A stretch of 64,000 nucleotides of DNA from Mucilaginibacter sabulilitoris (GCF_034262375.1 NZ_CP139558.1:2480001-2544000); one strand, 5' to 3'; shown: positions 16,210-24,911, numbered from the stretch's first letter. Notes: a model not told the origin generated them from the letters alone. Program-made: numbers and translations.

Positions 16210-17526
16210 ATGGTATTACTAATTATCCTGATTTGCATTATCCTGCTTGTTTTATTGGTAAGCTGGGGTAAGGTTAATCCGTTTATCGCGTTTCTTTTAG
16301 TATCTATTGCGGCAGGTTTAATGCTGGGTATCCCCATAAATAAGGTCACTGCCTCGGTGCAAAAAGGTATGGGCGATATTTTAGGCCAGCTGCTTATCAT
16401 TATTTGTTTGGGCGCCATGCTGGGCAAACTGGTTGCCATAAGCGGCGCCGCACAAAAAATTGCCGAAGTATTGGTTAACGCGGTTGGCAAAAAACATATC
16501 CAGTGGGCATTGGTGACGGCCGGCTTTATTATAGGTATCCCCTTGTTTTATGGTATTGGTTTTGTGCTGATGGTGCCGCTCATATTTTCGGTAGTATATA
16601 AATATAAATTGCCCGCGGTGTATATAGGTTTACCCATGCTGGCATCTCTCTCTGTTACACACGGGTTTTTACCGCCGCACCCTTCGCCATCGGCGTTGGT
16701 AGTGCTGTTTCACGCCAACATGGCCACAACATTTATTTACGGACTGATGATAGCCATTCCGGCTATTGTGCTTGCCGGGCCTGTGTTTGCAAAGTTCCTG
16801 AAAAAAATACCATCCGAACCATTGGCAACCTTCAGGGCCGAAGAGCTGCATGCAGATAAGTTACCCGGCGCTTTTAATAGCTTTTTTACCGCGCTGCTGC
16901 CGGTAATGTTATTGATGCTCACTGCGTTTTTCCCCTTCCTGGGTATTAAAGATCCGGGCTTGTTGAAAATTGTGAATTTCCTCGGCGATCCGTCTATAGT
17001 AATGCTGATAGCCCTTATTGTGGCAACTTTTACATTGGGTATAAAACAAGGTCATACTATGGGCAAGCTTGCCGGCAATTTTACCGATGCCGTAAAAGAT
17101 ATAGCCCTCATATTGCTCATTATAGCTGGCTCCGGCGCTTTTAAGGAAGTGTTAACCGCCAGTGGTGTAAGTGATCAGATAGCTTCGCAACTACAGCAGT
17201 TTAACCTGCCGCCGCTGATTTTGGGCTGGGTAATAGCGGCTATTATCCGCATCAGTTTAGGTTCGGCTACGGTGGCCGGGTTAACAGCCGCAGGTATTGT
17301 TGTCTCGGTAGTAACGAAAAACCATGTAAACCCTAATTTAATGGTGCTGTCTATCGGTGCTGGCAGCCTTGCTTTTTCGCATGTAAATGACTCCGGTTTC
17401 TGGCTGTATAAAGAGTATTTTAACCTCAGTATAAAAGATACCATCAAATCATGGTCGGTGATGGAATCATTGGTTTCGGTAATTGGTTTAATTGGCGTAT
17501 TGATCATTAATCAGTTTGTAAAGTAA
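16210..17526 (+). CDS. GntP-family gluconate:H+ symporter
   Basis: 438 aa, hydrophobic throughout with about 12 to 14 predicted membrane segments. Family-type motifs include GKVNPFIAFLLVSIAAG near the start, the HGFLPPHPSPSALV loop around residue 155, and a second half repeating the same topology. GntP carriers take up gluconate or related sugar acids. No gluconate kinase or sugar-acid dehydratase is adjacent, so the substrate is uncertain. The downstream hydrolase begins 10 bases after the stop and probably shares its transcript. Confidence 0.85.
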   Translation: MVLLIILICIILLVLLVSWGKVNPFIAFLLVSIAAGLMLGIPINKVTASVQKGMGDILGQLLIIICLGAMLGKLVAISGAAQKIAEVLVNAVGKKHIQWALVTAGFIIGIPLFYGIGFVLMVPLIFSVVYKYKLPAVYIGLPMLASLSVTHGFLPPHPSPSALVVLFHANMATTFIYGLMIAIPAIVLAGPVFAKFLKKIPSEPLATFRAEELHADKLPGAFNSFFTALLPVMLLMLTAFFPFLGIKDPGLLKIVNFLGDPSIVMLIALIVATFTLGIKQGHTMGKLAGNFTDAVKDIALILLIIAGSGAFKEVLTASGVSDQIASQLQQFNLPPLILGWVIAAIIRISLGSATVAGLTAAGIVVSVVTKNHVNPNLMVLSIGAGSLAFSHVNDSGFWLYKEYFNLSIKDTIKSWSVMESLVSVIGLIGVLIINQFVK

Positions 17527-17536
17527 ATTAACCGCT

Positions 17537-18343
17537 ATGAAAAGATATGTAGCCCCTGTAATTGCTCTGGTAATGATAGTGCTGATAAGCAATAGTACTT
17601 ATGCTCAGCAGACCGGTAATTATTATGCCTCGTTTGACGGTACAAAAATATACTACGAGGTAAAAGGTGAAGGTTTCCCGGTGATACTTATACATGGCTT
17701 TTCGGGCACAGGCGAGGGTTGGAAGCGAGGTCCTCTTTATAACGATCTGCTGAACGCCGGTTACAAAGTGATTATACTTGATCAGCGGGGTAATGGCCGG
17801 TCAGACAAGCCGCACACTGATGCCGCTTACGCTAATGATGCTGAGACTAAAGATATAATAGGTTTGGCTAATAGTTTAAACCTCAAAAAATATGATATTG
17901 TAGGTTATTCGCGTGGTTCCATCATTGCTTCACGCCTGTTGGTTTTAGACAAACAGCGGGTGCAAAAAGCTGTATTGGGTGGCATGGGCGATGCTTATAC
18001 CAATCCAAACTGGACAAGACGGGTACATGCTTATAAAGCACTCATGGGCGATACTTCCCTGCATGATGTGGATGATATGATGAAATACATCCACAGTAAC
18101 CCTTTTGATGAACTGGCGCTTGCCCTGCAGCAAAAATACCAGCCATCTACCAGTAAACAGGAACTGGCTAAGGTACAGATCCCGGTATTGATCATTCGCG
18201 GTACGGAGGACAAAGAGAACGGATCAGAAACCGGATTAAACAAACTTATACCTCAATCAAAATTAAGTTATGTACCAGGCGATCATAATAGTGCAGGCAG
18301 AAGTGTACAGTTTTCGACAGATGTGCTTGGTTTCCTGAAGTAA
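17537..18343 (+). CDS. exported alpha/beta-fold hydrolase
   Basis: 268 aa with a signal peptide (residues 1-23, ending STYAQ), so it acts in the periplasm. The fold is recognisable: oxyanion HGFSGTG, DQRGNGRS, nucleophile elbow GYSRGS with Ser125, a later acid in RGTEDKE, and the catalytic His in PGDHNSAG. Substrates of this broad family cannot be predicted. It follows the GntP permease by 10 bases, so a role in cleaving a precursor of the permease substrate, such as a lactone or ester, is possible but only an inference. Confidence 0.85.
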   Translation: MKRYVAPVIALVMIVLISNSTYAQQTGNYYASFDGTKIYYEVKGEGFPVILIHGFSGTGEGWKRGPLYNDLLNAGYKVIILDQRGNGRSDKPHTDAAYANDAETKDIIGLANSLNLKKYDIVGYSRGSIIASRLLVLDKQRVQKAVLGGMGDAYTNPNWTRRVHAYKALMGDTSLHDVDDMMKYIHSNPFDELALALQQKYQPSTSKQELAKVQIPVLIIRGTEDKENGSETGLNKLIPQSKLSYVPGDHNSAGRSVQFSTDVLGFLK

Positions 18344-18431
18344 TTACCGGCTTAATTGCCCTTCCTTTGAACTTTTTTGTATACGGCTTGCTATTTGCGT
18401 AAGTGTAGTGAAGTACAATTTGTTAACACTT

Positions 18432-18764
18432 ATGAAAAAGTTAATGATATATGTTTGCGTATTTGTGGCATTTCTGCTGATGCTCACATTGAATGCACAG
18501 GCGCAAACAAAAAAGAAAAAAGATATTAGTCCGCAGGGTAAAGGCGCCATTATTGGCGGCGCGGGCGGTGCTGTGGCAGGTGGTTTAATTGGCCACAATG
18601 TTAAAGGGGCACTTATTGGGGGTGCATTGGGAGCAGGCGGCGGCTATATTATAGGTAACGAAAAACGTCGCGCCGACGAGAAAAAAAGACGTGCCTGGCG
18701 CAAGGCCCATCCAAGGCATCACCATCACTATACTAAAACCACCACCACGATAACTACTAATTAG
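18432..18764 (+). CDS. small exported glycine-zipper protein
   Basis: 110 aa from the ATG at 18432 (an in-frame TTG lies at 18408). A signal peptide (about residues 1-24, ending AQAQ) precedes a lysine-rich turn and a Gly/Ala-rich helix pair. The pattern GAIIGGAGGAVAGGLIGH and GALIGGALGAGGGYIIG is a glycine zipper of the YMGG type. The C-terminus is His/Lys/Arg-rich. Such proteins insert into the envelope and are often stress-linked, but no role is shown here. Confidence 0.75.
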   Translation: MKKLMIYVCVFVAFLLMLTLNAQAQTKKKKDISPQGKGAIIGGAGGAVAGGLIGHNVKGALIGGALGAGGGYIIGNEKRRADEKKRRAWRKAHPRHHHHYTKTTTTITTN

Positions 18765-18927
18765 TAATGTTAAAAATGGTTAAAAAGCCTCCGGAGTATT
18801 TTATCTGTGGGCTTTTTAAATTACATTGAGTGTTTCAATATTTTATAATGTTGCGAAATGGCTGTTTTGCACGTAATATATCAGGTAATTTACAAACAGC
18901 GTGCTTTAATATTTCGTTTAATATATA

Positions 18928-20157
18928 ATGGGTAAAAGGTTTGCGGTATTAATTTTTTGTTTATTTCCTGTTATGGTAATGGCCCAGGGGGGCGTCGCTA
19001 ACATTCCTGATACCATCAGAATTAGTGACGATACATTAGTTGCCCAGCGCGATTTGATTGACATAGCAAGATCTATATTTAAAATAAAGCCGCGAAAAAT
19101 ATCGGCGCGCGAACAAAAAAAGGTGTACTTTTCTATTTTACCCATCTCTACTTCCGATGGTCGGAGCGGGGGCAAAGCATTGTTTACATCAACCACTGCT
19201 GCATTTTATCTTGGTGATCAGGGAACAACCAACCTCTCCAGTCTTACTTTTACTCCTTACTTTAATTTGAGAGGGCGTTATGGGTTGCCCATCAGGTCAA
19301 ATATTTGGCTAAATAATAACCAATGGAATATTGTGGGCGATACCCGGGTGCTGGTTTACCCGCAGTATACCTGGGGTCTTGGTGGCAACCAGCCCGAGGC
19401 CGACCGCTTTCTGGTAGACTATAAGTATGTGCGGTTTTATCAAACCGTTCTGAAAAAAATTAAGCCCTATTTTTACGCGGGTATTGGCTATAACCTTGAT
19501 TATTACATGGATATTGAGGACGATGCCGGAAAGACCCTGCATGATTTTACAGGCTATAATTATGGCACCGGAACGGGGCAGGACGTACTTGCATCGGGCG
19601 CTACGTTCAACTTGCTGTATGATACCCGTAAAAACTCCATCAATCCATTACCTGGGGCATATGCTAACGTAATTTACCGAATTAACAGCAGGGTATTAGG
19701 CAGTCATAATAACTGGCAATCATTGTATATTGATTTGCGCAAATATGTGTCGCTAACCAACGTAGGCCCTAAAAATGTACTGGCCTTTTGGGCTTATTAC
19801 TGGACATCGCTCACACCCGGCACACCATATCTGAGCTTGCCCAGTCTGGGTTGGGAGCCCTACCAGCGGTCGGGCAGGGGTTTTGTGCAAAACAGGTACC
19901 GCGGCCAGCGGCTGGCTTATTTTGAAACCGAGTACCGCCGCGATATAACCCGTAACGGTTTGCTGGGCTTTGTACTGTTTGCCAATGTAAACTCTGTTAC
20001 CGAAGCTAATAAACATGATTTTGTGTACTGGCACCCCGCCGGCGGCACAGGGTTGCGTTTTAAATTCAATAAAAAATCGGGCACAAACGTCAGTTTAGAT
20101 TATGGGGTAAGTAAAAATTTCTCATCCCTGAACCTGAATTTGGGCGAAACCTTTTAA
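18928..20157 (+). CDS. Omp85/BamA-like outer-membrane barrel protein without POTRA domains
   Basis: 409 aa. A signal peptide (residues 1-19, ending VMAQ) leads directly into a short linker and a 16-strand-type barrel. The Omp85 landmark RGQRLAYFETEYRRDI lies at about residue 325, and the protein ends in an aromatic residue. No POTRA repeats are present, so it is smaller than BamA or TamA and resembles the surface-antigen family barrels found singly in Bacteroidota. The function is unassigned. Confidence 0.75.
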   Translation: MGKRFAVLIFCLFPVMVMAQGGVANIPDTIRISDDTLVAQRDLIDIARSIFKIKPRKISAREQKKVYFSILPISTSDGRSGGKALFTSTTAAFYLGDQGTTNLSSLTFTPYFNLRGRYGLPIRSNIWLNNNQWNIVGDTRVLVYPQYTWGLGGNQPEADRFLVDYKYVRFYQTVLKKIKPYFYAGIGYNLDYYMDIEDDAGKTLHDFTGYNYGTGTGQDVLASGATFNLLYDTRKNSINPLPGAYANVIYRINSRVLGSHNNWQSLYIDLRKYVSLTNVGPKNVLAFWAYYWTSLTPGTPYLSLPSLGWEPYQRSGRGFVQNRYRGQRLAYFETEYRRDITRNGLLGFVLFANVNSVTEANKHDFVYWHPAGGTGLRFKFNKKSGTNVSLDYGVSKNFSSLNLNLGETF

Positions 20158-20330
20158 AACATACTATAAGAGCGCTTGTTGAAAATAAATGACAAATAAA
20201 CCATAGGTGTTTATGATCTAAAACTTTATTTTTGGCGCATGTTTTTATCAGGCCAATCGTAGTTGCTACTTTTCTCTGCCTATCGCCGGTAATAATCCCA
20301 TAGAATTTATGCTGTAATATTTGTTAACCC

Positions 20331-20346
20331 TGGTTCGGCCGAACCA
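20331..20346. promoter_or_regulatory. perfect 16-base palindrome upstream of the Bcr/CflA gene
   Basis: TGGTTCGGCCGAACCA is perfectly self-complementary and ends 15 bases before the ATG at 20362. Its size and position suit an operator for a dimeric repressor. A near-match to the -7 box (AATATTTG at 20316-20323) lies just upstream, which would put the palindrome around the transcription start. No regulator gene is adjacent. Confidence 0.45.
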
Positions 20347-20361
20347 TCTGCCAAAATTTAT

Positions 20362-21588
20362 ATGACAAGAAAAAAATACGTATTCCTTATACTCATTTTG
20401 GGCTCACTTACAGCACTGGGCCCGTTTTCGATAGATATGTATCTACCTGGCTTTACCGCTATTGCAAAATATCTGCATACCAGTACCGATCAGGTAGCGC
20501 TTTCGTTATCCAGTTATTTTATAGGCATATCTGCAGGCCAGTTATTGTATGGCCCGCTGCTCGACAGGTTTGGCCGTAAGCGCCCTCTGTATTTCGGATT
20601 GAGTCTTTACATCGTAGCATCTGTTGGTTGTTTTTTTTCTACCTCGCTGGAAATGCTGATCATTATGCGCTTTTTCCAGGCTATAGGCAGCTGCGCGGCC
20701 AGTGTTGCGGCTATGGCCATGGTTCGCGATCTTTTCCCGGTTGAGGATAATGCCAAGGTATTTTCCCTGCTCATACTGGTACTTGGCGCATCGCCCATGC
20801 TGGCGCCAACTATTGGCAGCTATATAACCGCGGCATTTGAATGGCAGGTGATATTTCTGATACTTACCGTTATTGCGGCGCTGATACTTTTGGCTGTTAT
20901 ATTCGCCCTGCCCGAAAGCTATCAGCCCGATCCATCTTATTCTTTAAAACCGCGACCCATTATTGGTAACTTTTTGCAGGTGCTTAAAAACCCACAGTTT
21001 TTAACTTATTCGCTGTGCGGCGCCTTCGCGTTTGCGGGCTTGTTCGCCTATGTATCTTCATCGTCCATCATATTTATAGAAGTATTTAAGGTGAGTCAAA
21101 AAGGCTTCGGGTGGATATTTGCGGGTTTATCGGTTGGTTTTATAGGTTCGAGCCAGGTAAACAGCCTGCTCATGAAAAAATATAAAAGCGAGCAGCTTGT
21201 AAATGCATCGTTGATATGGATGGTGTTTATTTCGGCGGTATTTTTAATAGGGTCGCTTAATGGTTGGTTTGGTATCGGCGGTACTATTGCCATGATATTT
21301 GGGGTGCTATGCGGGGTAGGTATCAGTTATCCAAATACCGCTGCTTTGTCACTCGCGCCATTTACCAAAAACGCGGGCTCTGCATCCGCATTGGTGGGCG
21401 CATTTCAAATGGCCATTGGCGCATTGGCATCAATTGGTATTACGTTAATAAAAAGCCATAGCCCGCTGCCTATGGCCGGGGTAATGGCAGCATCGGCTGT
21501 CGTTGCATTATTGGTATTACTGATAGGTAAACGGTTTATTAAAGATAAGGTTGAGGCTAAGGCTGATGCCAGTGTAATGGCGCACTGA
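20362..21588 (+). CDS. Bcr/CflA-family multidrug efflux MFS transporter
   Basis: 408 aa with 12 predicted membrane segments. Motifs typical of the family are GPFSIDMYLPGF near the start and the loop GPLLDRFGRKRPL between helices 2 and 3. Bcr/CflA carriers export bicyclomycin, sulphonamides and similar compounds by proton antiport. The gene is alone on its strand with a palindromic site upstream, which suggests control by an unlinked repressor. Confidence 0.9.
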   Translation: MTRKKYVFLILILGSLTALGPFSIDMYLPGFTAIAKYLHTSTDQVALSLSSYFIGISAGQLLYGPLLDRFGRKRPLYFGLSLYIVASVGCFFSTSLEMLIIMRFFQAIGSCAASVAAMAMVRDLFPVEDNAKVFSLLILVLGASPMLAPTIGSYITAAFEWQVIFLILTVIAALILLAVIFALPESYQPDPSYSLKPRPIIGNFLQVLKNPQFLTYSLCGAFAFAGLFAYVSSSSIIFIEVFKVSQKGFGWIFAGLSVGFIGSSQVNSLLMKKYKSEQLVNASLIWMVFISAVFLIGSLNGWFGIGGTIAMIFGVLCGVGISYPNTAALSLAPFTKNAGSASALVGAFQMAIGALASIGITLIKSHSPLPMAGVMAASAVVALLVLLIGKRFIKDKVEAKADASVMAH

Positions 21589-21597
21589 TATTAAAAG

Positions 21598-21729
21598 CCT
21601 TACGAAGTTTTTAAAACTTCGTAAGGCCCTAAAGAAGCTTACCCTGTCATCTCTCGGAGGTACGAGGAGAGATCTTGTACAGGGTGCATGTCCACGCGTA
21701 TAGGATTTCTCCCTGCAGTCGAAATGACA
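21598..21729. repeat. composite intergenic repeat: perfect hairpin plus TGTCAT...ATGACA element
   Basis: CCTTACGAAGTTTT (21598-21611) pairs perfectly with AAAACTTCGTAAGG (21613-21626), a 14-base stem that could terminate or pause transcription from either side. A second element follows with ends TGTCAT (21645-21650) and ATGACA (21724-21729) and an internal GGAGAGATCTT-like arm. It lies between convergent genes and resembles other elements at 30447-30543, 41755-41914 and 49052-49096. Confidence 0.65.
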
Positions 21730-21781
21730 ATTCTTTTTTCTTGAAAAAGAGGCTGATATTTGCACATCTGAAATCCATCGT

Positions 21782-22465
21782 CTACCCCAAAACTTCATCA
21801 ATAATACCAAACTCCTTGGCTTCGCTGGCTATCATCCAGTAGTCGCGGTCTGATACATCATATACCTTTTGGTAGGGTTGTCCGCTGTGTTTGGCTATGA
21901 TCTCATAGAGCTCCTGCTTCATTTTACGTATCTGAACGGATGCTATTTCAATGTCCGACGCCATACCCTGTGCTCCGCCTGATGGCTGATGCAACATTAC
22001 TCGCGAGTGTTGAAGCGCCGCCCGCTTACCCGCCGCACCGGCGCATAATAATACCGAACCCATAGACAGCGCCATGCCGGTACATATAGTAGCCACATCG
22101 GGCCCTATGAAGTGCATGGTGTCATAAATACCCAGGCCGGCATAAACCGAACCACCAGGTGAGTTGATGTACATCTGTATATCCTTCTTGGCATCTGTCG
22201 ATTGCAAAAAGAGCAGTTGCGCCTGGATAATGTTGGCCACATTATCGTCAACTGCCTGGCCAAGAAAAATGATACGGTCCATCATCAGTCGCGAAAACAC
22301 GTCCATCTGGGCCACGCGCATCTCACGCTCTTCGGTTATATAAGGTGTTTGGGCAATTGGGAGGCTGTTTTTTTCAACCCCGGCCATGAAACTATCTACC
22401 CGCGTACCGGCAATAGCATGGTGCATGACCGCATATTTGCGGAATTCCTGTTTATCAATATTCAT
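21782..22465 (-). CDS. clpP: ClpP-type serine protease subunit
   Basis: 227 aa. The catalytic triad is present: Ser134 in LSMGS, His159 in MLHQPSGG and Asp208 in SDRDYW. NSPGG at residues 101-105 is the handle motif. The N-terminal 45 residues are longer than usual. ClpP forms tetradecamers that degrade proteins fed by ClpX or ClpA/C. Here it is not next to tig or clpX, but ends an operon with an ECF sigma factor and a small protein, so it may be a second, condition-specific copy. The loop GMALSMG in place of GQAASMG is a mild departure. Confidence 0.9.
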   Translation of the reverse strand: MNIDKQEFRKYAVMHHAIAGTRVDSFMAGVEKNSLPIAQTPYITEEREMRVAQMDVFSRLMMDRIIFLGQAVDDNVANIIQAQLLFLQSTDAKKDIQMYINSPGGSVYAGLGIYDTMHFIGPDVATICTGMALSMGSVLLCAGAAGKRAALQHSRVMLHQPSGGAQGMASDIEIASVQIRKMKQELYEIIAKHSGQPYQKVYDVSDRDYWMIASEAKEFGIIDEVLG

Positions 22466-22492
22466 AAAATTGGTTGTTTTTAGGTAAGGATT

Positions 22493-22771
22493 TTACCTGT
22501 CGGTTTTAAAAAAAATACGGGCTATTTTTTGCCTGAAGCTCAGATGTTCGGGCTGAGTGAATAATTGCTGGTGTACAATTTCAATTTCCTGTTTCAATTG
22601 CTTGCGGCCGTATTCGTTTACCAGGCTGTAAACCTGCAGTTGCGCCGAAACATTGGCATGCAATTCCTTGTCAATCAGGGTTTTTGCCTCAAATAATAAG
22701 GCATCAGCCGGGGCCTGTTTTTTGAAGAGGCGCCTTTCTATCAGTGTTATGTTATTCAAGGAAGTCCTCAT
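22493..22771 (-). CDS. hypothetical protein between sigma factor and clpP
   Basis: 92 aa, charged and predicted helical, with no membrane segment and no recognised domain. It overlaps the 3' end of the sigma gene by 20 bases, and clpP begins 27 bases downstream, so the three are one operon. Its place after a sigma gene is where an anti-sigma factor often sits, but the lack of a membrane helix and zinc motif argues against a standard one. A soluble anti-sigma or adaptor for ClpP are both possible. Confidence 0.6.
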   Translation of the reverse strand: MRTSLNNITLIERRLFKKQAPADALLFEAKTLIDKELHANVSAQLQVYSLVNEYGRKQLKQEIEIVHQQLFTQPEHLSFRQKIARIFFKTDR

Positions 22772-23288
22772 AGGTTAATGTTTTTTGTTTAACGGTTTCC
22801 CTTACTTTTTCAATGCACTTATATTTTTGTACCGTCGCCGAGCGCACGCCCGAAAAACCAAACATTGGGGCTATTTTTGCCATAGGCAGCTGGTCATAAT
22901 AAAAAGCACGCAGCAATTCCATACAGCGTTTACCTGCAGTTTCTAAAAAGCTCAATAATTTGTCCTGGACAATGGGCAATGTGGTTTCAACGGCTACATC
23001 ATGGACATTATCCAATGGCGTTGTCTGGCTGTTATCCTTAAATCGTTTTATCCATAAATAGCGGGCAGTGCCATAAATATACGCGCCCGCGCTGCTGTTG
23101 ACTTGCACACTTGCCGACCGGCTTTTTTCATAGTAGCTTACCAGCGCATCCTGAAATACATCTTTAGCTTCGTCAAACGAGCCGCCGCATTTGGCTACAT
23201 ATTTGGCCACAGCCGGGAAAACCTTTTGATATAAGGTTATAAAAAGCTGTTGCCTTGCATCCTGCTCTTCTAAATTAACCGCATTCAT
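22752..23288 (-). CDS. ECF-type RNA polymerase sigma factor
   Basis: 178 aa. Region 2 is visible at about residues 15-80 (ITLYQKVFPAVAKYV, then FDEAKDVFQDALVSYY and GTARYLWIKRFKD), and region 4 at about 115-170 (CMELLRAFYYDQLPMAKIAPMFGFSG...). Region 4 has a normal helix-turn-helix. Group assignment is not possible by eye. It begins the operon with the 92-aa protein and ClpP, which suggests that the operon is part of a stress regulon. No classic membrane anti-sigma is linked. Confidence 0.85.
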   Translation of the reverse strand: MNAVNLEEQDARQQLFITLYQKVFPAVAKYVAKCGGSFDEAKDVFQDALVSYYEKSRSASVQVNSSAGAYIYGTARYLWIKRFKDNSQTTPLDNVHDVAVETTLPIVQDKLLSFLETAGKRCMELLRAFYYDQLPMAKIAPMFGFSGVRSATVQKYKCIEKVRETVKQKTLTYEDFLE

Positions 23289-23430
23289 AGTTTACTGTTT
23301 ATTACTATGTGTAAATTACAACAACTATATCACCTTTTTTATGGAAAAAGGTTTTTAATTCCTCTTGTTATTCTCAAGAACGAAGGATCTTCTTCGTTAT
23401 ATCAGTCACCTAACAGGCACTTTACACTGT

Positions 23431-23871
23431 TCAAGATGGCAAAATTATTTCAGCAACGCTCTCCGGCTGCAAAATTGTTCCGGGAAATTCATCCAGGTTT
23501 TTGTAATATATCTTCGGGTCTGTACCGCTCTGCTCCATGGCCCATACCGCCATTGTATATAAAATTGGCTTCAGGCGTGAGCCCGACACTGTAAGCCGGT
23601 AAGTAACGTGCGGCGGCACTACAGGTTTGGCTTCCCTTATTACCAGGTTGTCGACCTCCAGCTGTTTCAGGTGCTGGATCAATACTTTTTCGGTAATCGC
23701 CAGTACGGCCTTCTTCAATTCGCTGTATCGTTTGTCGCCCGATAGCAGATGAAATAAAATAATGGGTTTCCAATAACCTCCTATCTTTTCCATCACGTAG
23801 GTTACCGGGCATTCCTTAAACGCCGTCTGCTTATTTTCCTGTATGGTCGAACTTTCTTTAATAGCTGTCAT
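23431..23871 (-). CDS. HxlR-family winged-helix transcriptional regulator
   Basis: 146 aa from the ATG at 23871; the longer open frame upstream of it runs antisense through the NmrA gene and is not coding. The HxlR signature CPVTYVMEKIGGYWKPIIL is followed by the recognition helix region around YSELKKAVLAITEKVL and the wing. Cys in the first motif can be a redox or electrophile sensor in this family. It is divergent from the NmrA-type gene, with 82 bases and two operator-like repeats between, the usual arrangement for HxlR regulators and their target. Confidence 0.9.
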   Translation of the reverse strand: MTAIKESSTIQENKQTAFKECPVTYVMEKIGGYWKPIILFHLLSGDKRYSELKKAVLAITEKVLIQHLKQLEVDNLVIREAKPVVPPHVTYRLTVSGSRLKPILYTMAVWAMEQSGTDPKIYYKNLDEFPGTILQPESVAEIILPS

Positions 23872-23887
23872 AGATACATACTTTAGG

Positions 23888-23926
23888 GTAAGTACTTGTA
23901 TAAAAGTAAGTACTAAGATAGCTTTG
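23888..23926 (+). promoter_or_regulatory. NmrA promoter with HxlR operator-like direct repeats
   Basis: TTG at 23896-23898 and TAGCTTTG at 23919-23926 are exactly 20 bases apart and match the Bacteroidota -33/-7 pattern. GTAAGTACT occurs twice, at 23888-23896 and 23906-23914, 18 bases centre to centre, overlapping the -33 element and the spacer. A dimeric repressor bound there would block the promoter. The divergent HxlR protein is the obvious candidate. Confidence 0.65.
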
Positions 23927-23953
23927 CTGATAACAAAAACAAAATATAAAGTT

Positions 23954-24841
23954 ATGAAAATCACCATCACAGGATCATTAGGAAATATCAGCAAACCCCT
24001 GGCTAAACTATTAATAAACGCGGGCCACAAGATAACCATCATCAGCAGCAATGCCGATAAAACAACGGACATTGAAGCCCTTGGTGCAACAGCCGCCATA
24101 GGCCTGGTTACAGATGTAGCCTTCCTTAACAAAGCATTTACAGATGCAGATGCCGTATATACCATGGTACCGCCCAATTTTGGGGCATCCAATTTTCGCG
24201 AGTATGTTGGCAGTATCGGCAAAAACTACGCGGAAGCCATTGAAAAAGCAGGAGTACGGCGCGTGGTTAACTTAAGCAGTATAGGCGCACACCTTGCCTC
24301 GGGAACCGGTCCCATCACCGGATCGCATGATGTGGAAACAGCTTTGAACAAGTTAACGAATGTTGCTGTAAAACACCTGCGCGCGCCATTCTTCTATTTT
24401 AACTTTTTTGGCAATATCGAAATGATCAAAAATGCAGGTATCATGGGCTCAAACTATCCTGGCAGTGCCAGGTTGGTAATGGTTCACCCGGAGGAAATAG
24501 CTGTCGTTGCAGCGGAGGAACTGCAGCAGCAATTTACCGGAAAAAGCGTGCGTTACCTGGTAAGCGACGACCGTACCATTGGCCAGGTAGCAACCATTTT
24601 AGGTACCGCCATTGGCAAACCCGAACTTCCGTGGATTGAGTTTACCGATGAACAGACCTTAGACGCGCTCCTGCAAGATGGCCTCCCACCCGAAATGGTC
24701 CGCAATTTTGTTGAAATGGGAACCGCAATACGCTCAGGGGTATTATGGGGAGATTATGATCAAAATAAACCTGCAATACCGGGTAAAATTAAACTGGAGG
24801 AATTTGCAAAAACCTTTGCCGACAGGTTTAACCACGCCTAA
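23954..24841 (+). CDS. NmrA-type NAD(P)-binding protein (atypical short-chain reductase)
   Basis: 295 aa from the ATG at 23954. The N-terminal Rossmann motif ITGSLGNISKPLAKLLI (Gly-rich turn at residues 6-10) fits an NmrA or SDR-a7 protein. HSCARG-like features include AVYTMVPP and VRRVVNLSSIGAH. Proteins of this group act as redox sensors or quinone and aldehyde reductases. It is the probable target of the HxlR regulator, together suggesting an electrophile or aldehyde response. A terminator-like hairpin follows at 24859-24902. Confidence 0.85.
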   Translation: MKITITGSLGNISKPLAKLLINAGHKITIISSNADKTTDIEALGATAAIGLVTDVAFLNKAFTDADAVYTMVPPNFGASNFREYVGSIGKNYAEAIEKAGVRRVVNLSSIGAHLASGTGPITGSHDVETALNKLTNVAVKHLRAPFFYFNFFGNIEMIKNAGIMGSNYPGSARLVMVHPEEIAVVAAEELQQQFTGKSVRYLVSDDRTIGQVATILGTAIGKPELPWIEFTDEQTLDALLQDGLPPEMVRNFVEMGTAIRSGVLWGDYDQNKPAIPGKIKLEEFAKTFADRFNHA

Positions 24842-24858
24842 TGAGCAAAATTGGGAAA

Positions 24859-24902
24859 GCAGCCAGTCTTGATATGATCGGGACCGGCTGCTTTTCTTTT
24901 TT
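24859..24902 (+). terminator. intrinsic terminator after the NmrA gene
   Basis: GCAGCC (24859-24864) pairs with GGCTGC (24886-24891), with additional weaker pairs inside, and is followed by TTTTCTTTTTT. The stem is short but the T tract is clear. It would end plus-strand transcription just before the convergent acyltransferase. Confidence 0.6.
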
Positions 24903-24911
24903 ACAAATATT

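Noticed and set aside
23332..23357. ACCTTTTT/AAAAAGGT hairpin as terminator of the HxlR gene
   Set aside because: The T tract is on the plus strand, while the HxlR gene is on the minus strand; left unassigned.
23307..23594. 95-aa plus-strand ORF across the HxlR 3' end
   Set aside because: Overlaps the well-supported HxlR gene on the other strand and shows no domain.
23872..24222. Open extension of the HxlR gene upstream of 23871
   Set aside because: It runs antisense to the NmrA-type gene, is not HxlR-like, and covers the shared promoter region.
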